From positions 1-57,619 of the forward strand of contig JAIETL010000029.1 in assembly GCA_019745195.1 (NCBI GenBank): a stretch of 57,619 bases of DNA, written 5' to 3'. How positions within the stretch are numbered: the first letter of the stretch is position 1; each line of letters opens with the position of its first letter. A program made the translations under genes and the position numbers. The notes under the pieces are model-generated. The model ran no database searches. It was not told where the DNA came from and worked only from the letters and a program-made list of their open reading frames with translations. Source of the stretch: Beijerinckiaceae bacterium (lineage in GTDB: Bacteria > Pseudomonadota > Alphaproteobacteria > Rhizobiales > Beijerinckiaceae). Shown here one piece after another: positions 9,235-17,494 of the stretch.

Positions 9235-9481
9235 TCCCCGGACTTCCTCAGCCGAAATTCGATGGCCGTCGGACGGTCTGGCGCGATTGAGGCAGGACGA
9301 GAAGCTGACCGGCACCCCCTGCGGCCACATCAAGTCTCCGTGAGCGGGAGTAACCGCGTTTCCTTAGACCTCGAACTCTCCTTCGAAGGTACGCCGAATC
9401 CGTTCTTCGCCCGCTTGTTGCGGGACAACATGATCAAGCGACCGATCTGAAGCCGATCGTTCGCCTACCGGAGCAAAAACC
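9235..9481 (+). other. Intergenic stretch with a possible gene remnant
   Basis: This 247-base gap between the membrane protein and msrP contains a 62-codon open frame (9262-9450). Only its last part (about 9355-9450, encoding LELSFEG to MIKRPI) looks protein-like; it resembles the C-terminal tail of a lipid-binding (SRPBCC-type) domain. I see no ribosome-binding site, so it is either a decayed gene end or chance. Nothing else was recognised. Confidence 0.25.
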
Positions 9482-10426
9482 ATGCTGATCCGCCGCCCGT
9501 CCGATGTTTCACCTTCGGAAATCACCTCGAAGGGCGTCTATCTCAGCCGGCGGGGCTTCCTGGCCGCATCGTCCGCCCTCGCGATTACGCCTGCGCTTCC
9601 AAGTAGCGTTGCAGCAAATCCGCTCTCTTCGGCGAAAAGCCCGCTCTCCACTGGAGAAACGCTGACCTCGCGCAAGGACATCACGACCTACAACAACTTC
9701 TACGAATTCGGCACTGACAAGAGCGATCCGGCGGCCAAGGCACACAGCCTCACGACAAAGCCGTGGCGCGTGAAGATCGACGGCCTCGTCGGGCGTTCGA
9801 CCGAGTTTCATTTGGAGGACCTGCTCAAGGGTATCGCTCTCGAAGAGCGGATCTATCGCCATCGCTGCGTCGAGGGCTGGTCGATGGTCGTCCCGTGGGT
9901 CGGTTTTCCGCTGTCTGAGATCCTGAAGCGGGTGGAGCCGCTGGGCAGCGCCAAATTCGTGGCGTTCGAGACGCTGGTTCGACCAGAGGAGATGCCAGGC
10001 CAGAGGTCGTCTTTCCCTGCCCTGCCCTGGCCGTATGTCGAGGGCTTGCGCCTCGATGAAGCCATGCACCCGCTCACCATCCTGGCTGTCGGCCTGTACG
10101 GCGAGACTCTGCCGAACCAGAACGGCGCGCCACTTCGCCTCGTCGTTCCCTGGAAATACGGCTTCAAGGGCATCAAGTCGATCGTTCGGATCAGTCTCGT
10201 CGAAAAGCAGCCTGGAACCTCCTGGGAGCGTCAAAACCCGCGCGAATACGGCTTCTATTCGAACGTGAACCCGGAGGTCGACCATCCGCGCTGGACTCAG
10301 AAGACCGAGCGGCGGATCGGAGAAAGTGGGCTTTTTACGAAGCGGCGCGCGACCTTGCCTTTCAACGGATACGCCGAGCAGGTCGCCCATTTCTATGCCG
10401 GCATGGACCTTCGAAAGGACTATTGA
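9482..10426 (+). CDS. msrP: Protein-methionine-sulfoxide reductase catalytic subunit MsrP (YedY)
   Basis: The 314-residue molybdopterin enzyme has a twin-arginine signal ([11 protein letters not shown], residues 23-33), so it is folded with its cofactor before export. The YNNFYEFG and [13 protein letters not shown] segments match MsrP; C129 in HRCVEGWS is the expected molybdenum ligand. The family reduces methionine sulfoxide in periplasmic proteins, with electrons from the membrane haem protein MsrQ encoded 1 base downstream. Placement beside copper export is meaningful, since copper and hypochlorite stress oxidise periplasmic methionines. The family's usual length is about 310-330 residues, so it appears intact. 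Confidence 0.96.
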   Translation: MLIRRPSDVSPSEITSKGVYLSRRGFLAASSALAITPALPSSVAANPLSSAKSPLSTGETLTSRKDITTYNNFYEFGTDKSDPAAKAHSLTTKPWRVKIDGLVGRSTEFHLEDLLKGIALEERIYRHRCVEGWSMVVPWVGFPLSEILKRVEPLGSAKFVAFETLVRPEEMPGQRSSFPALPWPYVEGLRLDEAMHPLTILAVGLYGETLPNQNGAPLRLVVPWKYGFKGIKSIVRISLVEKQPGTSWERQNPREYGFYSNVNPEVDHPRWTQKTERRIGESGLFTKRRATLPFNGYAEQVAHFYAGMDLRKDY

Positions 10427-10427
10427 G

Positions 10428-11102
10428 ATGGCAAGAGCCGCATCCCCCGTCGCGCTCTCAAGTGTGAAGGCGGCATGGTCGAAGTTTGCACGACCGGCCC
10501 TCTACTGGTTAGGCCTCATCCCCGCGGGCTGGGCCTTCTACCAAGGCTTCACGAATCAGCTCGGCGCCGAGCCGATCAAGACGCTCGAGCAGATCCTCGG
10601 GCTATGGGCGCTCCGCTTTCTGGTGCTCGGGCTAACGATCACGCCTCTGCGGCAGATCGCCAAGGTGAACCTTCTACGTTACCGCCGTGCCCTCGGTCTT
10701 CTCGCATTCTTCTACGCGACGATGCACCTCGGGGTGTATGTGCTGCTCGATCAGAGCCTCGATCTTGGTGCGATCTGGGCTGAAATCGTCAAACGCCCCT
10801 ACATCACCGTCGGCATGTTCGCCTTCCTCGTCCTCGTGCCGCTTGCGATCACCTCGAACAACACGATGATCCGCCGGATGGGTGGAGCCTCGTGGGCGAA
10901 GCTGCACAAGCTGGTTTACGTCGCGGTGCCAGCGGTCGCGATCCACTTCATCATGGTGGTCAAGGCATGGCCCCTGGAGCCGCTGGTCTATGCCGCTTTG
11001 ATCGCCGCGCTGCTGGGCTACCGCGTAATTCGCTATTTCCTTTCGACAAGTCCGAACCTGCAAAAGCAGGCGCGACGCGCTACCGCACCGGCTGGACTTT
11101 AA
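10428..11102 (+). CDS. msrQ: Haem-binding membrane subunit MsrQ
   Basis: The 224-residue protein has about six transmembrane helices, with GWAFYQGF, ILGLWALRFLVLGLTITPLRQI, RRALGLLAFFYATMHLGVYVLLD and WAKLHKLVYVAVPAVAIHFIMVVKAW. These are typical MsrQ segments; H residues in MHLGVY, LHKLVY and AIHF are likely haem ligands. It passes quinol or flavin electrons to MsrP. The ATG at 10428 is one base after the msrP stop; the open frame starting at 10326 runs inside msrP and is not the start. Confidence 0.95.
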   Translation: MARAASPVALSSVKAAWSKFARPALYWLGLIPAGWAFYQGFTNQLGAEPIKTLEQILGLWALRFLVLGLTITPLRQIAKVNLLRYRRALGLLAFFYATMHLGVYVLLDQSLDLGAIWAEIVKRPYITVGMFAFLVLVPLAITSNNTMIRRMGGASWAKLHKLVYVAVPAVAIHFIMVVKAWPLEPLVYAALIAALLGYRVIRYFLSTSPNLQKQARRATAPAGL

Positions 11103-11179
11103 GTGCTCGGCTGCAGCCCATGTTTACCGTCTAGCATTACAGTTGCTTATTCTGCGGGTCTCTGAATCCATCGGTCACC

Positions 11180-11366
11180 ATGATTCGGAGATCATGGATG
11201 TCGGGTGGAGCGATCGAGACGACGCTTGAGCTTTGGGCGTCTTCGTTGCGGGACGTGAAGGGGCGGATCACGCCGTTGTTCACGGAGGCGCGGGTGGCGG
11301 CGTCGGCGGGGTCTGTTTCGGGATGGGTTGCTCGGAGACGAGCGGCGCAAGACTGGCTGGATGAGA
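11180..11366 (+). pseudogene. IS701-family transposase remnant (5' fragment, frameshifted)
   Basis: Residues MSGGAIETTLELWASSLRD and RITPLFT match the start of IS701-family transposases. The match runs to ASAG at 11311, then the frame shifts at about 11312 (one extra base). It continues as LFRDGLLGDERRKTGWMR until about 11366, after which no homology is visible. Only about 60 of some 400 residues remain, so the fragment is dead. The 11103-11502 stretch around it has no other gene. Confidence 0.75.
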
Positions 11367-11502
11367 CCGGGTTCCTGACGCAGGGCAAGTCATCGTGCCG
11401 TTTGACACATTTCTTCAAATTCCGAGTTCATCGTCGTGACGAAACCGGGCGCGTCCTGTCAGCGGGGAAATCGCAAGGAAGGTTTGGCGGGTTTATGAGA
11501 CT

Positions 11503-12297
11503 TTGATCGACCATTCTCGCGCTCCACCGCCGATCCTTGCGGCAAAGCATTATGAAGACGCTTCGGCGTTCCGGCCGGACAGCCTCATGCGCGAAGCGCG
11601 CCGCCAGAAAGGCCTCGCCCTGCGCGACGTTCCGGCAATCTGCGTGCTCGACCCCGACGGCGATCTTGTCCGGCGGCTGCGCCGCGACGGACGGGCGACG
11701 CCCGATCGCGAATGGGCCTGCTATCACAGCGAGCTTGACCGCTTCACGCATGACGATGTCGAGTTCGGCGTCGTCGGCTGCGTCGTCGGCGCGTCCTATG
11801 CCGTGCTGGTGGCGGAACAGCTCTTCGCCGCCGGTTGCCGGCTCCTGATCAGCATGACCTCGTCGGGGCGATTGCAGCCGGTGCGGCCACCGCCCTACTT
11901 CATCCTGATCGAGCAAGCGCTGCGTGACGAGGGCACGAGCTATCACTACCTGCCGCCCTCCGATTTCAGTCTGGCGGACCAGACGCTGCTGGCGGCTCTC
12001 GAAGGCGCTTTCGACGGGCTGCGCGAGCCGGTGCTGCGCGGCGCAACCTGGACCACCGACGCGCCGTTTCGCGAGACCGAGCGCGCCATCGCAGACATGA
12101 CCGCACGCGGCCTGCTCGCCGTCGAGATGGAGGCGGCCGCGCTCTATGCCTTCGCGCAGGCCTGCGGCAAGCGCGTCGTCTGCTTCGCCCATGTCACCAA
12201 CCAGATGGGCCAGGAAGGCGATTTCGAGAAGGGCGAGGCCGACGGCACGGTCGATGCGCTGGCCGTCATCGTCGCGGCCGCCAAACGGCTCGGCTGA
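11503..12297 (+). CDS. Nucleoside phosphorylase family protein
   Basis: The 264-residue product has the purine/uridine phosphorylase fold signature: a glycine-rich GVVGCVVGASYAVLVAEQL with ISMTSSG, and the nucleoside-binding AVEMEAAALYAFAQ near residue 205. The family splits a nucleoside into base and sugar-1-phosphate. The start is uncertain: TTG at 11503 keeps the PPILAAKHY segment seen at the start of such proteins, while ATG at 11587 would shorten it by 28 residues. It converges with a radical-SAM gene 9 bases away. In a cluster with radical-SAM enzymes it may remove adenine from an adenosylated intermediate, as HpnG does in hopanoid synthesis; that role is inferred. Confidence 0.8.
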   Translation: MIDHSRAPPPILAAKHYEDASAFRPDSLMREARRQKGLALRDVPAICVLDPDGDLVRRLRRDGRATPDREWACYHSELDRFTHDDVEFGVVGCVVGASYAVLVAEQLFAAGCRLLISMTSSGRLQPVRPPPYFILIEQALRDEGTSYHYLPPSDFSLADQTLLAALEGAFDGLREPVLRGATWTTDAPFRETERAIADMTARGLLAVEMEAAALYAFAQACGKRVVCFAHVTNQMGQEGDFEKGEADGTVDALAVIVAAAKRLG

Positions 12298-12306
12298 CGC
12301 GCGGCG

Positions 12307-13368
12307 CTAGGCCGCCCGCCCCATCACGATCGTCGTGCAGGCGCTTTCGAGCTTCGGCAATTCGCGCGTCGCCGCCATCGTGAGTGTCATTGCCCGCTCG
12401 TCGCCGCGGATCACGGGGCAATAATGGTCGGGCTGGTCGAGCGCCTGGTGCAGGCGCCGCCGGCCAGCGCAGCCCCCGCCGCAAGTGTCGAGATGGCTGC
12501 AACCGGAGCAGGCTTCCGGCACGGAACGGGCCGCGGCGAAGGGCGCCGTCTCGGTGATCTCCGAGCCAAGATCGAGCAGGACATCGAGCGGCGCGCCCTG
12601 TCCGGGCCAGTAGACGCAGGGCTGCACTGTCGCGCGCGGCGTCACCCGCACCGTCGCCACGCCGCAGCCGCCCAAACGCGGCGGCATGCCCGCCATGGCG
12701 CGCACCAGAGGTTCGCCGATGGCGATGACGTCGGTGCGGGCGAACAGCTTCTCGAAACCCTGCCAGTATTCCTCATAGCTCATGGCGTAGATGTCGGAGC
12801 GCACCGATTGGTAGACATTGAGGCGAAGCGGCGCGTCATAGGCCCGCGCGATCCCGGCGATCTCGGCCAGGCGATCGAAATTGGCCTTCATCATTACCGC
12901 GATGAAGGTGACCGGCACGCCGAGCCTGCGGCAGCGCGCCGCCTGCTCGTGGATCAGGGCCCAATTGCCTTCGCCGCGCTGGGCGTCCTGCTCGGCCTGC
13001 GTCGGATAATCGAGCGAGAATTCGACATCCTTGAAGGCCGAGAGTTGCTCATCGTCGAGCACCGCGATCGAATAGCCGTTCGAGGTGATCGTCAGCTTGA
13101 TCGGCTGGTCCCGGAGATACGCCAGCATGGGTGCGAATTCCGGATGCATGCCATTCTCGCCGGTGCCGAGATTGACCGAGCGAACGGACAGGCTGCCCAG
13201 AGCCGAGCGGACATGGTCGAGCGACAGCCTGTCGACGCGGGTGGGGTCGCGGTAGCAGAACGAGCAGGCGAGATTGCATTCATTCGTCAGCCCGAGACCG
13301 AGCGCGAAGCTTGGGGGCGCTGGCACGGGCGTCGCGGCCTCGCCCAATCGTGACATCTCGACAGTCAT
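12307..13368 (-). CDS. Radical SAM protein with SPASM-like C-terminal cysteines
   Basis: The 353-residue protein has the CxxxCxxC cluster motif ECNLACSFCY with C31, C35 and C38, which binds the [4Fe-4S] cluster that cleaves S-adenosylmethionine. A TIM-barrel follows (NLGTGENGMHPEF, ITSNGYS, EFSLDYPT). The C-terminal third carries many cysteines (GCGVATVRVTP, QPCVYWPG, CSGCSHLDTCGGGCAGRR, HYCPV), consistent with one or two auxiliary clusters of the SPASM type. Its gene is divergent from the methyltransferase gene with 57 bases between. Substrate unknown; context suggests modification of a small seleno- or sugar metabolite rather than a peptide, since no precursor peptide gene was found nearby. 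Confidence 0.88.
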   Translation of the reverse strand: MTVEMSRLGEAATPVPAPPSFALGLGLTNECNLACSFCYRDPTRVDRLSLDHVRSALGSLSVRSVNLGTGENGMHPEFAPMLAYLRDQPIKLTITSNGYSIAVLDDEQLSAFKDVEFSLDYPTQAEQDAQRGEGNWALIHEQAARCRRLGVPVTFIAVMMKANFDRLAEIAGIARAYDAPLRLNVYQSVRSDIYAMSYEEYWQGFEKLFARTDVIAIGEPLVRAMAGMPPRLGGCGVATVRVTPRATVQPCVYWPGQGAPLDVLLDLGSEITETAPFAAARSVPEACSGCSHLDTCGGGCAGRRRLHQALDQPDHYCPVIRGDERAMTLTMAATRELPKLESACTTIVMGRAA

Positions 13369-13425
13369 CCTGCTTCAGCCCCGTGCTAGCGTCGTGGTCT
13401 CGTATCGCCGGGCAATGCAATCCTC
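13369..13425. promoter_or_regulatory. Divergent promoter region of the radical-SAM and methyltransferase genes
   Basis: Only 57 bases separate the two divergent start codons, so both promoters and any shared operator must lie here or run into the genes. I see no clear -10/-35 pair or palindrome. The tight spacing suggests joint control of the two genes; inferred from layout. Confidence 0.4.
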
Positions 13426-14262
13426 ATGACGCTCGCAACCGACTTCCAACCAGACCAGCAGTCCGCGCGCTGGGACAATCACGTTGGCGTGTATGAGGCG
13501 GTCTTCGAGCCGCTGAGCCTCGCCTTCGCCCGTCATGCGCTCGATCGCCTGAATCTGCGCGCCGGCGAGCGCCTGATCGACATCGGCGCTGGCGCCGGCG
13601 GCGTCGCCCTCATGGCTGCGGCGCTCGGCGCCGATGTCCTCGCGATCGACGCGTCTGCCGGCATGGCGGCGCGGATCGCCGCGCGCGCCTCGGCAAGGCG
13701 ACGCGGCGGCGGTCGCGTGCTGGCGGCGGTGATGAACGGGATGGCGCTGGAAGCGCCCGCCGCGAGCTTCGACGCAGCGATCTCGACATTCGGCGTGATC
13801 CTCTTCCCCGACGCGGCGGCGGGGATGCGGGAAATGGCGCGCGTGCTGAGGCCCGGAGGCCGGGCCGCAGTCCTGACCTGGACGAAGCCGGAGCGCTACG
13901 AACTCGCGGCGCGACTGCTCGGCGCGATCGCGCAGGTGCGCGGCCCGTTGCCGCCACCGGCGTCCCTGCCGGCGCAATTGCGCTTCAAGGACCCCGCCGA
14001 TTTTCGCGCCCTGCTGGGCGAACCCGGTCTGGTCGTCGAGGACATCGTCGAACTTGAAGAGCGCTGGACGCTGCCCTCGGCCCGCTGGATTGCCGAGCAC
14101 ATCGCCTTCGCGCCCGGGATGGCGGCGATGACGGACGGGCTCGGCGACGATCGCGACTCCGTCATGCACCTCTTCGTCGAGACGCTCGAGCGCGAGCGGG
14201 GGACCGGCGAGGTGGTTCTGAAGGCTGTCGCTCATCTCGGCATCGCCCGCAAACCGGGTTGA
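13426..14262 (+). CDS. Class I SAM-dependent methyltransferase
   Basis: The 278-residue protein has the Rossmann motif I LIDIGAGAGGVAL (residues 50-62), an acidic motif II (LAIDASAGM) and a later ISTFGVILFPDAAAG segment, typical of UbiE/methyltransferase-11 type enzymes. The N-terminus (ARWDNHVGVYEAVFEP) matches the same group. There is no cysteine in the whole protein, so it lacks the As(III)-binding cysteines of ArsM and is not an arsenite methyltransferase. It is the first + strand gene before the ABC importer and SelD genes. Substrate unknown; methylation of a selenium-containing or sugar intermediate is a guess. Confidence 0.88.
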   Translation: MTLATDFQPDQQSARWDNHVGVYEAVFEPLSLAFARHALDRLNLRAGERLIDIGAGAGGVALMAAALGADVLAIDASAGMAARIAARASARRRGGGRVLAAVMNGMALEAPAASFDAAISTFGVILFPDAAAGMREMARVLRPGGRAAVLTWTKPERYELAARLLGAIAQVRGPLPPPASLPAQLRFKDPADFRALLGEPGLVVEDIVELEERWTLPSARWIAEHIAFAPGMAAMTDGLGDDRDSVMHLFVETLERERGTGEVVLKAVAHLGIARKPG

Positions 14263-14335
14263 TGAAGCCGGCATAACGGTGACGTGAGGGTCACGAAAGG
14301 GTGATGACGAGTTGTGGCCCTTTGCGTGCATCGTC

Positions 14336-14368
14336 GGCCAATCGAATGCAAAAATTTCTCGCTTGGCC
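14336..14368 (+). promoter_or_regulatory. Inverted repeat upstream of the importer-SelD operon
   Basis: The arms GGCCAA (14336-14341) and TTGGCC (14363-14368) are separated by 21 bases that include an A/T-rich centre, 22 bases ahead of the ATG at 14390. A second short hairpin (GTGAC and GTCAC, about 14279-14294) lies further upstream. Either could be an operator or leader structure controlling the operon. Short arms make chance possible. Confidence 0.3.
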
Positions 14369-14389
14369 ATGTGATGGGGGCATCGCACC

Positions 14390-15259
14390 ATGAAACGTTT
14401 TCTCGCGATTGTGACGGGTCTTGTGCTTGGCTTTGCTGGCGCGGCCGCAGCCCAGGACAAGCCGCCCTTCGTCTTCACCGCGATCCCCGACCAGGACGAG
14501 ACAAGGCTGGTCGAGCGCTTCACCAGGGTCGCCGACTATCTGCAGGGCAAGCTCGGCGTGCCGGTGAAGTATCTGCCGGTGAAGAGCTATCCTGCGGCGG
14601 TGACCGCGTTCAGCAACAACCAGGTCCAGCTTGCCTGGTTCGGCGGCTTCACCGGCGTCCAGGCGCGCAAGCAGGTGCCGGGTTCCGACGCGATCGCGCA
14701 GGGAGCCGAAGACGTCGCCTTCAAATCTTTCATTATCGCCAATGTCTCGACCGGGCTGAAAGCCTCCACGGAGTTTCCCAAGGGCATCGCCGGAAAGACC
14801 TTCTCGTTTGGCGCGCGCGCCTCGACTTCGGGCCGGCTGATGCCGGAGCATTTCATCCGCGAGGCGTTCGCCGGCCGCATGCCCGAGGAGGTTTTCTCCC
14901 GCGTCGGCTTCTCGGGCGACCATAGCCGCACCATCCAGGTGGTGCAGTCGGGCGCATACGAGGTCGGCGTGCTCGACTACTCGGTCTGGGACCTCGAAAA
15001 GAAGGCCGGCAAGATCGACGAGAGCAAGGTCGTGGTTCTGTGGGAGACGCCGACCTTCCCGGATTACCAGTGGACCGTGCGCGGCGATGTCGACGCCGTC
15101 CATGGCGCCGGCTTCAAGGCCAAACTGGTCGCGGCGCTTCTGGCGATCGACGACCCGGCGATCCTGAGCCAGTTCGCCCGCAGCAAATTCATCCCGGCCA
15201 GGAACGCCGACTATGCGCCGATCGAGGAGGTCGCCAAGGCGGCCAACCTGCTGAATTGA
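14390..15259 (+). CDS. PhnD-like ABC substrate-binding protein, putative selenium oxyanion binder
   Basis: The 289-residue protein has a signal peptide (residues 1-22, cleavage near AAAAQD) and the fold features of phosphate/phosphonate-binding PhnD proteins: FVFTAIPDQDE, YLQGKLGVPVKYLPVKSYPAAVTAF, VQLAWFGGFTGVQA, GKTFSFGARASTSGRLMPEHF and VGVLDYSVWDL. This subgroup is found beside SelD genes and has been annotated as a putative selenate importer component, which the downstream SelD supports. It starts the operon with ATPase, permease, SelD and DoxX-like genes. The ligand has not been shown by sequence alone; phosphonate or phosphite remain possible. Confidence 0.85.
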   Translation: MKRFLAIVTGLVLGFAGAAAAQDKPPFVFTAIPDQDETRLVERFTRVADYLQGKLGVPVKYLPVKSYPAAVTAFSNNQVQLAWFGGFTGVQARKQVPGSDAIAQGAEDVAFKSFIIANVSTGLKASTEFPKGIAGKTFSFGARASTSGRLMPEHFIREAFAGRMPEEVFSRVGFSGDHSRTIQVVQSGAYEVGVLDYSVWDLEKKAGKIDESKVVVLWETPTFPDYQWTVRGDVDAVHGAGFKAKLVAALLAIDDPAILSQFARSKFIPARNADYAPIEEVAKAANLLN

Positions 15260-15269
15260 CGGCGGCGAT

Positions 15270-15929
15270 GTGTCGGCCCTGATCGCGCTCAGCAAGGAGT
15301 CCGCCGGCTATGGCGGACGCGCCGTCCTGCACGACATCGATCTGACGATCGCGGCCGGCGAACGCATCGCCGTGATGGGGCGATCCGGGGCCGGCAAGTC
15401 GACGCTGCTTAACCTGCTCCATGAGCGGCTCGCCGACCGCACCGCGCTGATCCCGCAGGCGGCCGCGCTGGTGAAGACCCTGTCGGTGTTCCACAATGTC
15501 TATATGGGACGGCTCGATCGTCATTCGACCTGGCGCAACTTGCGCAATCTGGTCCGTCCAGCCGCATGCGACATCAGCGCGGTCGGCCAGGCGCTGGCGC
15601 AGGTCGACCTCGCCGACAAGCTGTTTGCGCCCGCCGGCGCGCTCTCGGGCGGCCAGCAGCAGCGCGCCTCGGTGGCGCGCGCGCTGTTCAACGGCCGGCC
15701 CGTCGTCATCGGCGACGAACCGGTTTCGGCGCTCGACCGCGTGCAGGCGGCCGACATCCTGCAGAAAATCTGCGCCGGGCACGGCACCGCGATCCTGGCT
15801 CTGCACGACATCCCGCTGGCGCTTGCCCACACCGACCGGATCGTGGTGATCGACGCCGGCCGCATCGTGCTCGACGCAGCCTCGCGCACGCTGAGCCCCG
15901 CCGACCTCATTCCTTATTACGGCGGCTGA
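15270..15929 (+). CDS. ABC transporter ATP-binding protein (PhnC-like)
   Basis: The 219-residue ATPase shows Walker A GRSGAGKST (residues 37-45), signature LSGGQQQR (near 125), Walker B VVIGDEP followed by SALDR, and the switch histidine in ALHDI. It is a bit shorter than typical PhnC, mainly between Walker A and the signature motif. The start is GTG at 15270; an ATG two bases earlier is out of frame and stops after four codons. It sits between the binding-protein and permease genes with gaps of 10 and 5 bases and energises the import of the same ligand. Confidence 0.9.
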   Translation: MSALIALSKESAGYGGRAVLHDIDLTIAAGERIAVMGRSGAGKSTLLNLLHERLADRTALIPQAAALVKTLSVFHNVYMGRLDRHSTWRNLRNLVRPAACDISAVGQALAQVDLADKLFAPAGALSGGQQQRASVARALFNGRPVVIGDEPVSALDRVQAADILQKICAGHGTAILALHDIPLALAHTDRIVVIDAGRIVLDAASRTLSPADLIPYYGG

Positions 15930-15934
15930 GAATT

Positions 15935-17494
15935 ATGCTCTCCCGCGCCACGGCCTTGCCGAAACTCGGTTACGTCTCCGCCAGCGCGGCCTTCCTGCTG
16001 GCGGCATTGCTCGGCGTCCTCGTCGCCGACATCGCGGTGAGCGCGCTCGACCCCTGGGCCGAGATGCGCCGACTGCTCGCCGGGCTGATCCGACCCGATC
16101 TGGTCTCAATCGAACTGCGCAGCGTGGTCTGGACCGTGGCCTTCGCCGTCCTCGGGGTCAGCCTGGGCGCGACCAGCGGCTTCCTGCTCGCGCTGGGCTT
16201 CGCGCGGGTGCGCGCCATCCGGGTTCTCAGCGCTTTCCTGCGCTCGGTGCATGAACTGTTCTGGGCGCTGCTGATCATCCAGTTCGCCGGCATCTCGCCG
16301 CTGACCGGCATCCTCGCCATCGCGATCCCTTATGCCGGCATCTTTGCAAAAGTCTTTTCAGAGATGATCGAGGAGGCCGATCTCGCCGCCGAGCGCGTGC
16401 TCCCGAAAGGCGCCTCGATCATTTCGACCTTCGCCTATGTCCGCATCCCGGAGCTTGCGCCGCAATTCTGGACCTACACGCTCTACCGGCTCGAATGCGG
16501 CATGCGCTCGACGCTGGTGCTCGGCTTCATCGGCCTGCCGACGATCGGCTTCCACCTCGATTCCTTCTTCAAGCAGGGGCATTATCCGCAGGCCGCCGCC
16601 TTGCTGTTCGCCTTCTACCTGCTGATCGGCACGCGCCGGATCTGGGCGCGCCCCGCGACGCTGCCCCTGCTGATCGTCGTCAGCCTGCTCGTCCTGCCGG
16701 AGGCCTATCCAGGTGGCTCGATCCTCGACAATTTCCTGCGCTTCGCCAGCCAGATCGTGCCCGCACCGTTGCGCGGAGCCGATCTGCTCGCGCTTGCGAC
16801 CTGGTCGAACCTGACATCATGGTTCAGTCCGATCCTGACCCGGCAGATCGTGCCCGGCATCGTCCAGACGCTTGTGCTCTCGCAGATCGCGCTGGTCGCC
16901 ACCGGGCTGCTGGCGCTTGGCCTGTTCCCGCTGATCTGCCGGCGCTTTGCCGGCCCTGTCGGGCGGCCGCTTGGCCGCGTCGCGCTGGTCATCGTGCGCT
17001 CGACGCCGGAATACATGCTGGTTTATGTGCTGCTGCAACTGCTCGGCCCCTCGATGCTGCCGGCGATCATCGCGCTGTCGCTGCACAATGGCGGCATCAT
17101 CGGCTATCTGATGGGCCGCCATGCCGACGAACTCGTCTACCGGCCCGACGCGCCAAAGGGCCTGAACCTGTATTGCTACGAGACCGTGCCGCGGCTCTAT
17201 GGCCAGTTTCTTGCCTATATGCTCTATCGCTGGGAGATCATCATCCGCGAGAGCGCGATCTTCGGCATTCTGGGCGTCGCCACGCTGGGGTACTACATCG
17301 ACGGCGCCATCTCCGAGATCAGGCTCGATGTGGCGCTGGTGCTGATCCTGGCCACGGCCGTGCTCTCGATGGCGGTCGACAAGCTCTCGCGGATGTTACG
17401 CAAGCGGTTGCGCGTCGAGGCGATGCCGACGCGGCTGTCGGAGGCCCCGGTCGGAAGCGGCTCTGATCAGGCGAGGCTCGCATGCATACGCTGA
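15935..17494 (+). CDS. Fused double ABC permease (two PhnE-like halves)
   Basis: The 519-residue membrane protein contains two permease units in one chain. Each has a cytoplasmic coupling-loop EAA-like segment: EEADLAAERVLPKGASII to YVRIPELAPQFWTY in the first half, and MGRHADELVYRPDAPKGLN to YETVPRLYGQFLAY in the second, each followed by RLECGMRSTLVLGFIG or RWEIIIRESAIFGILG. PhnE is normally one unit of about 260 residues that dimerises; here the dimer is fused. The start ATG at 15935 follows the ATPase stop by 5 bases; the longer frame from 15566 lies inside the ATPase gene. Its end overlaps the SelD fusion gene by 13 bases. Confidence 0.9.
   Translation: MLSRATALPKLGYVSASAAFLLAALLGVLVADIAVSALDPWAEMRRLLAGLIRPDLVSIELRSVVWTVAFAVLGVSLGATSGFLLALGFARVRAIRVLSAFLRSVHELFWALLIIQFAGISPLTGILAIAIPYAGIFAKVFSEMIEEADLAAERVLPKGASIISTFAYVRIPELAPQFWTYTLYRLECGMRSTLVLGFIGLPTIGFHLDSFFKQGHYPQAAALLFAFYLLIGTRRIWARPATLPLLIVVSLLVLPEAYPGGSILDNFLRFASQIVPAPLRGADLLALATWSNLTSWFSPILTRQIVPGIVQTLVLSQIALVATGLLALGLFPLICRRFAGPVGRPLGRVALVIVRSTPEYMLVYVLLQLLGPSMLPAIIALSLHNGGIIGYLMGRHADELVYRPDAPKGLNLYCYETVPRLYGQFLAYMLYRWEIIIRESAIFGILGVATLGYYIDGAISEIRLDVALVLILATAVLSMAVDKLSRMLRKRLRVEAMPTRLSEAPVGSGSDQARLACIR

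Noticed and set aside
11180..11506. 108-codon open frame after msrQ as a gene
   Set aside because: Its first part is the N-terminus of an IS701-family transposase. After a frameshift the remaining residues have no meaning in this frame, so it is a remnant.
12307..13368. Radical-SAM peptide (RiPP) maturation system
   Set aside because: SPASM-like cysteines occur in peptide-modifying enzymes, but no short precursor-peptide gene was found near either radical-SAM gene.
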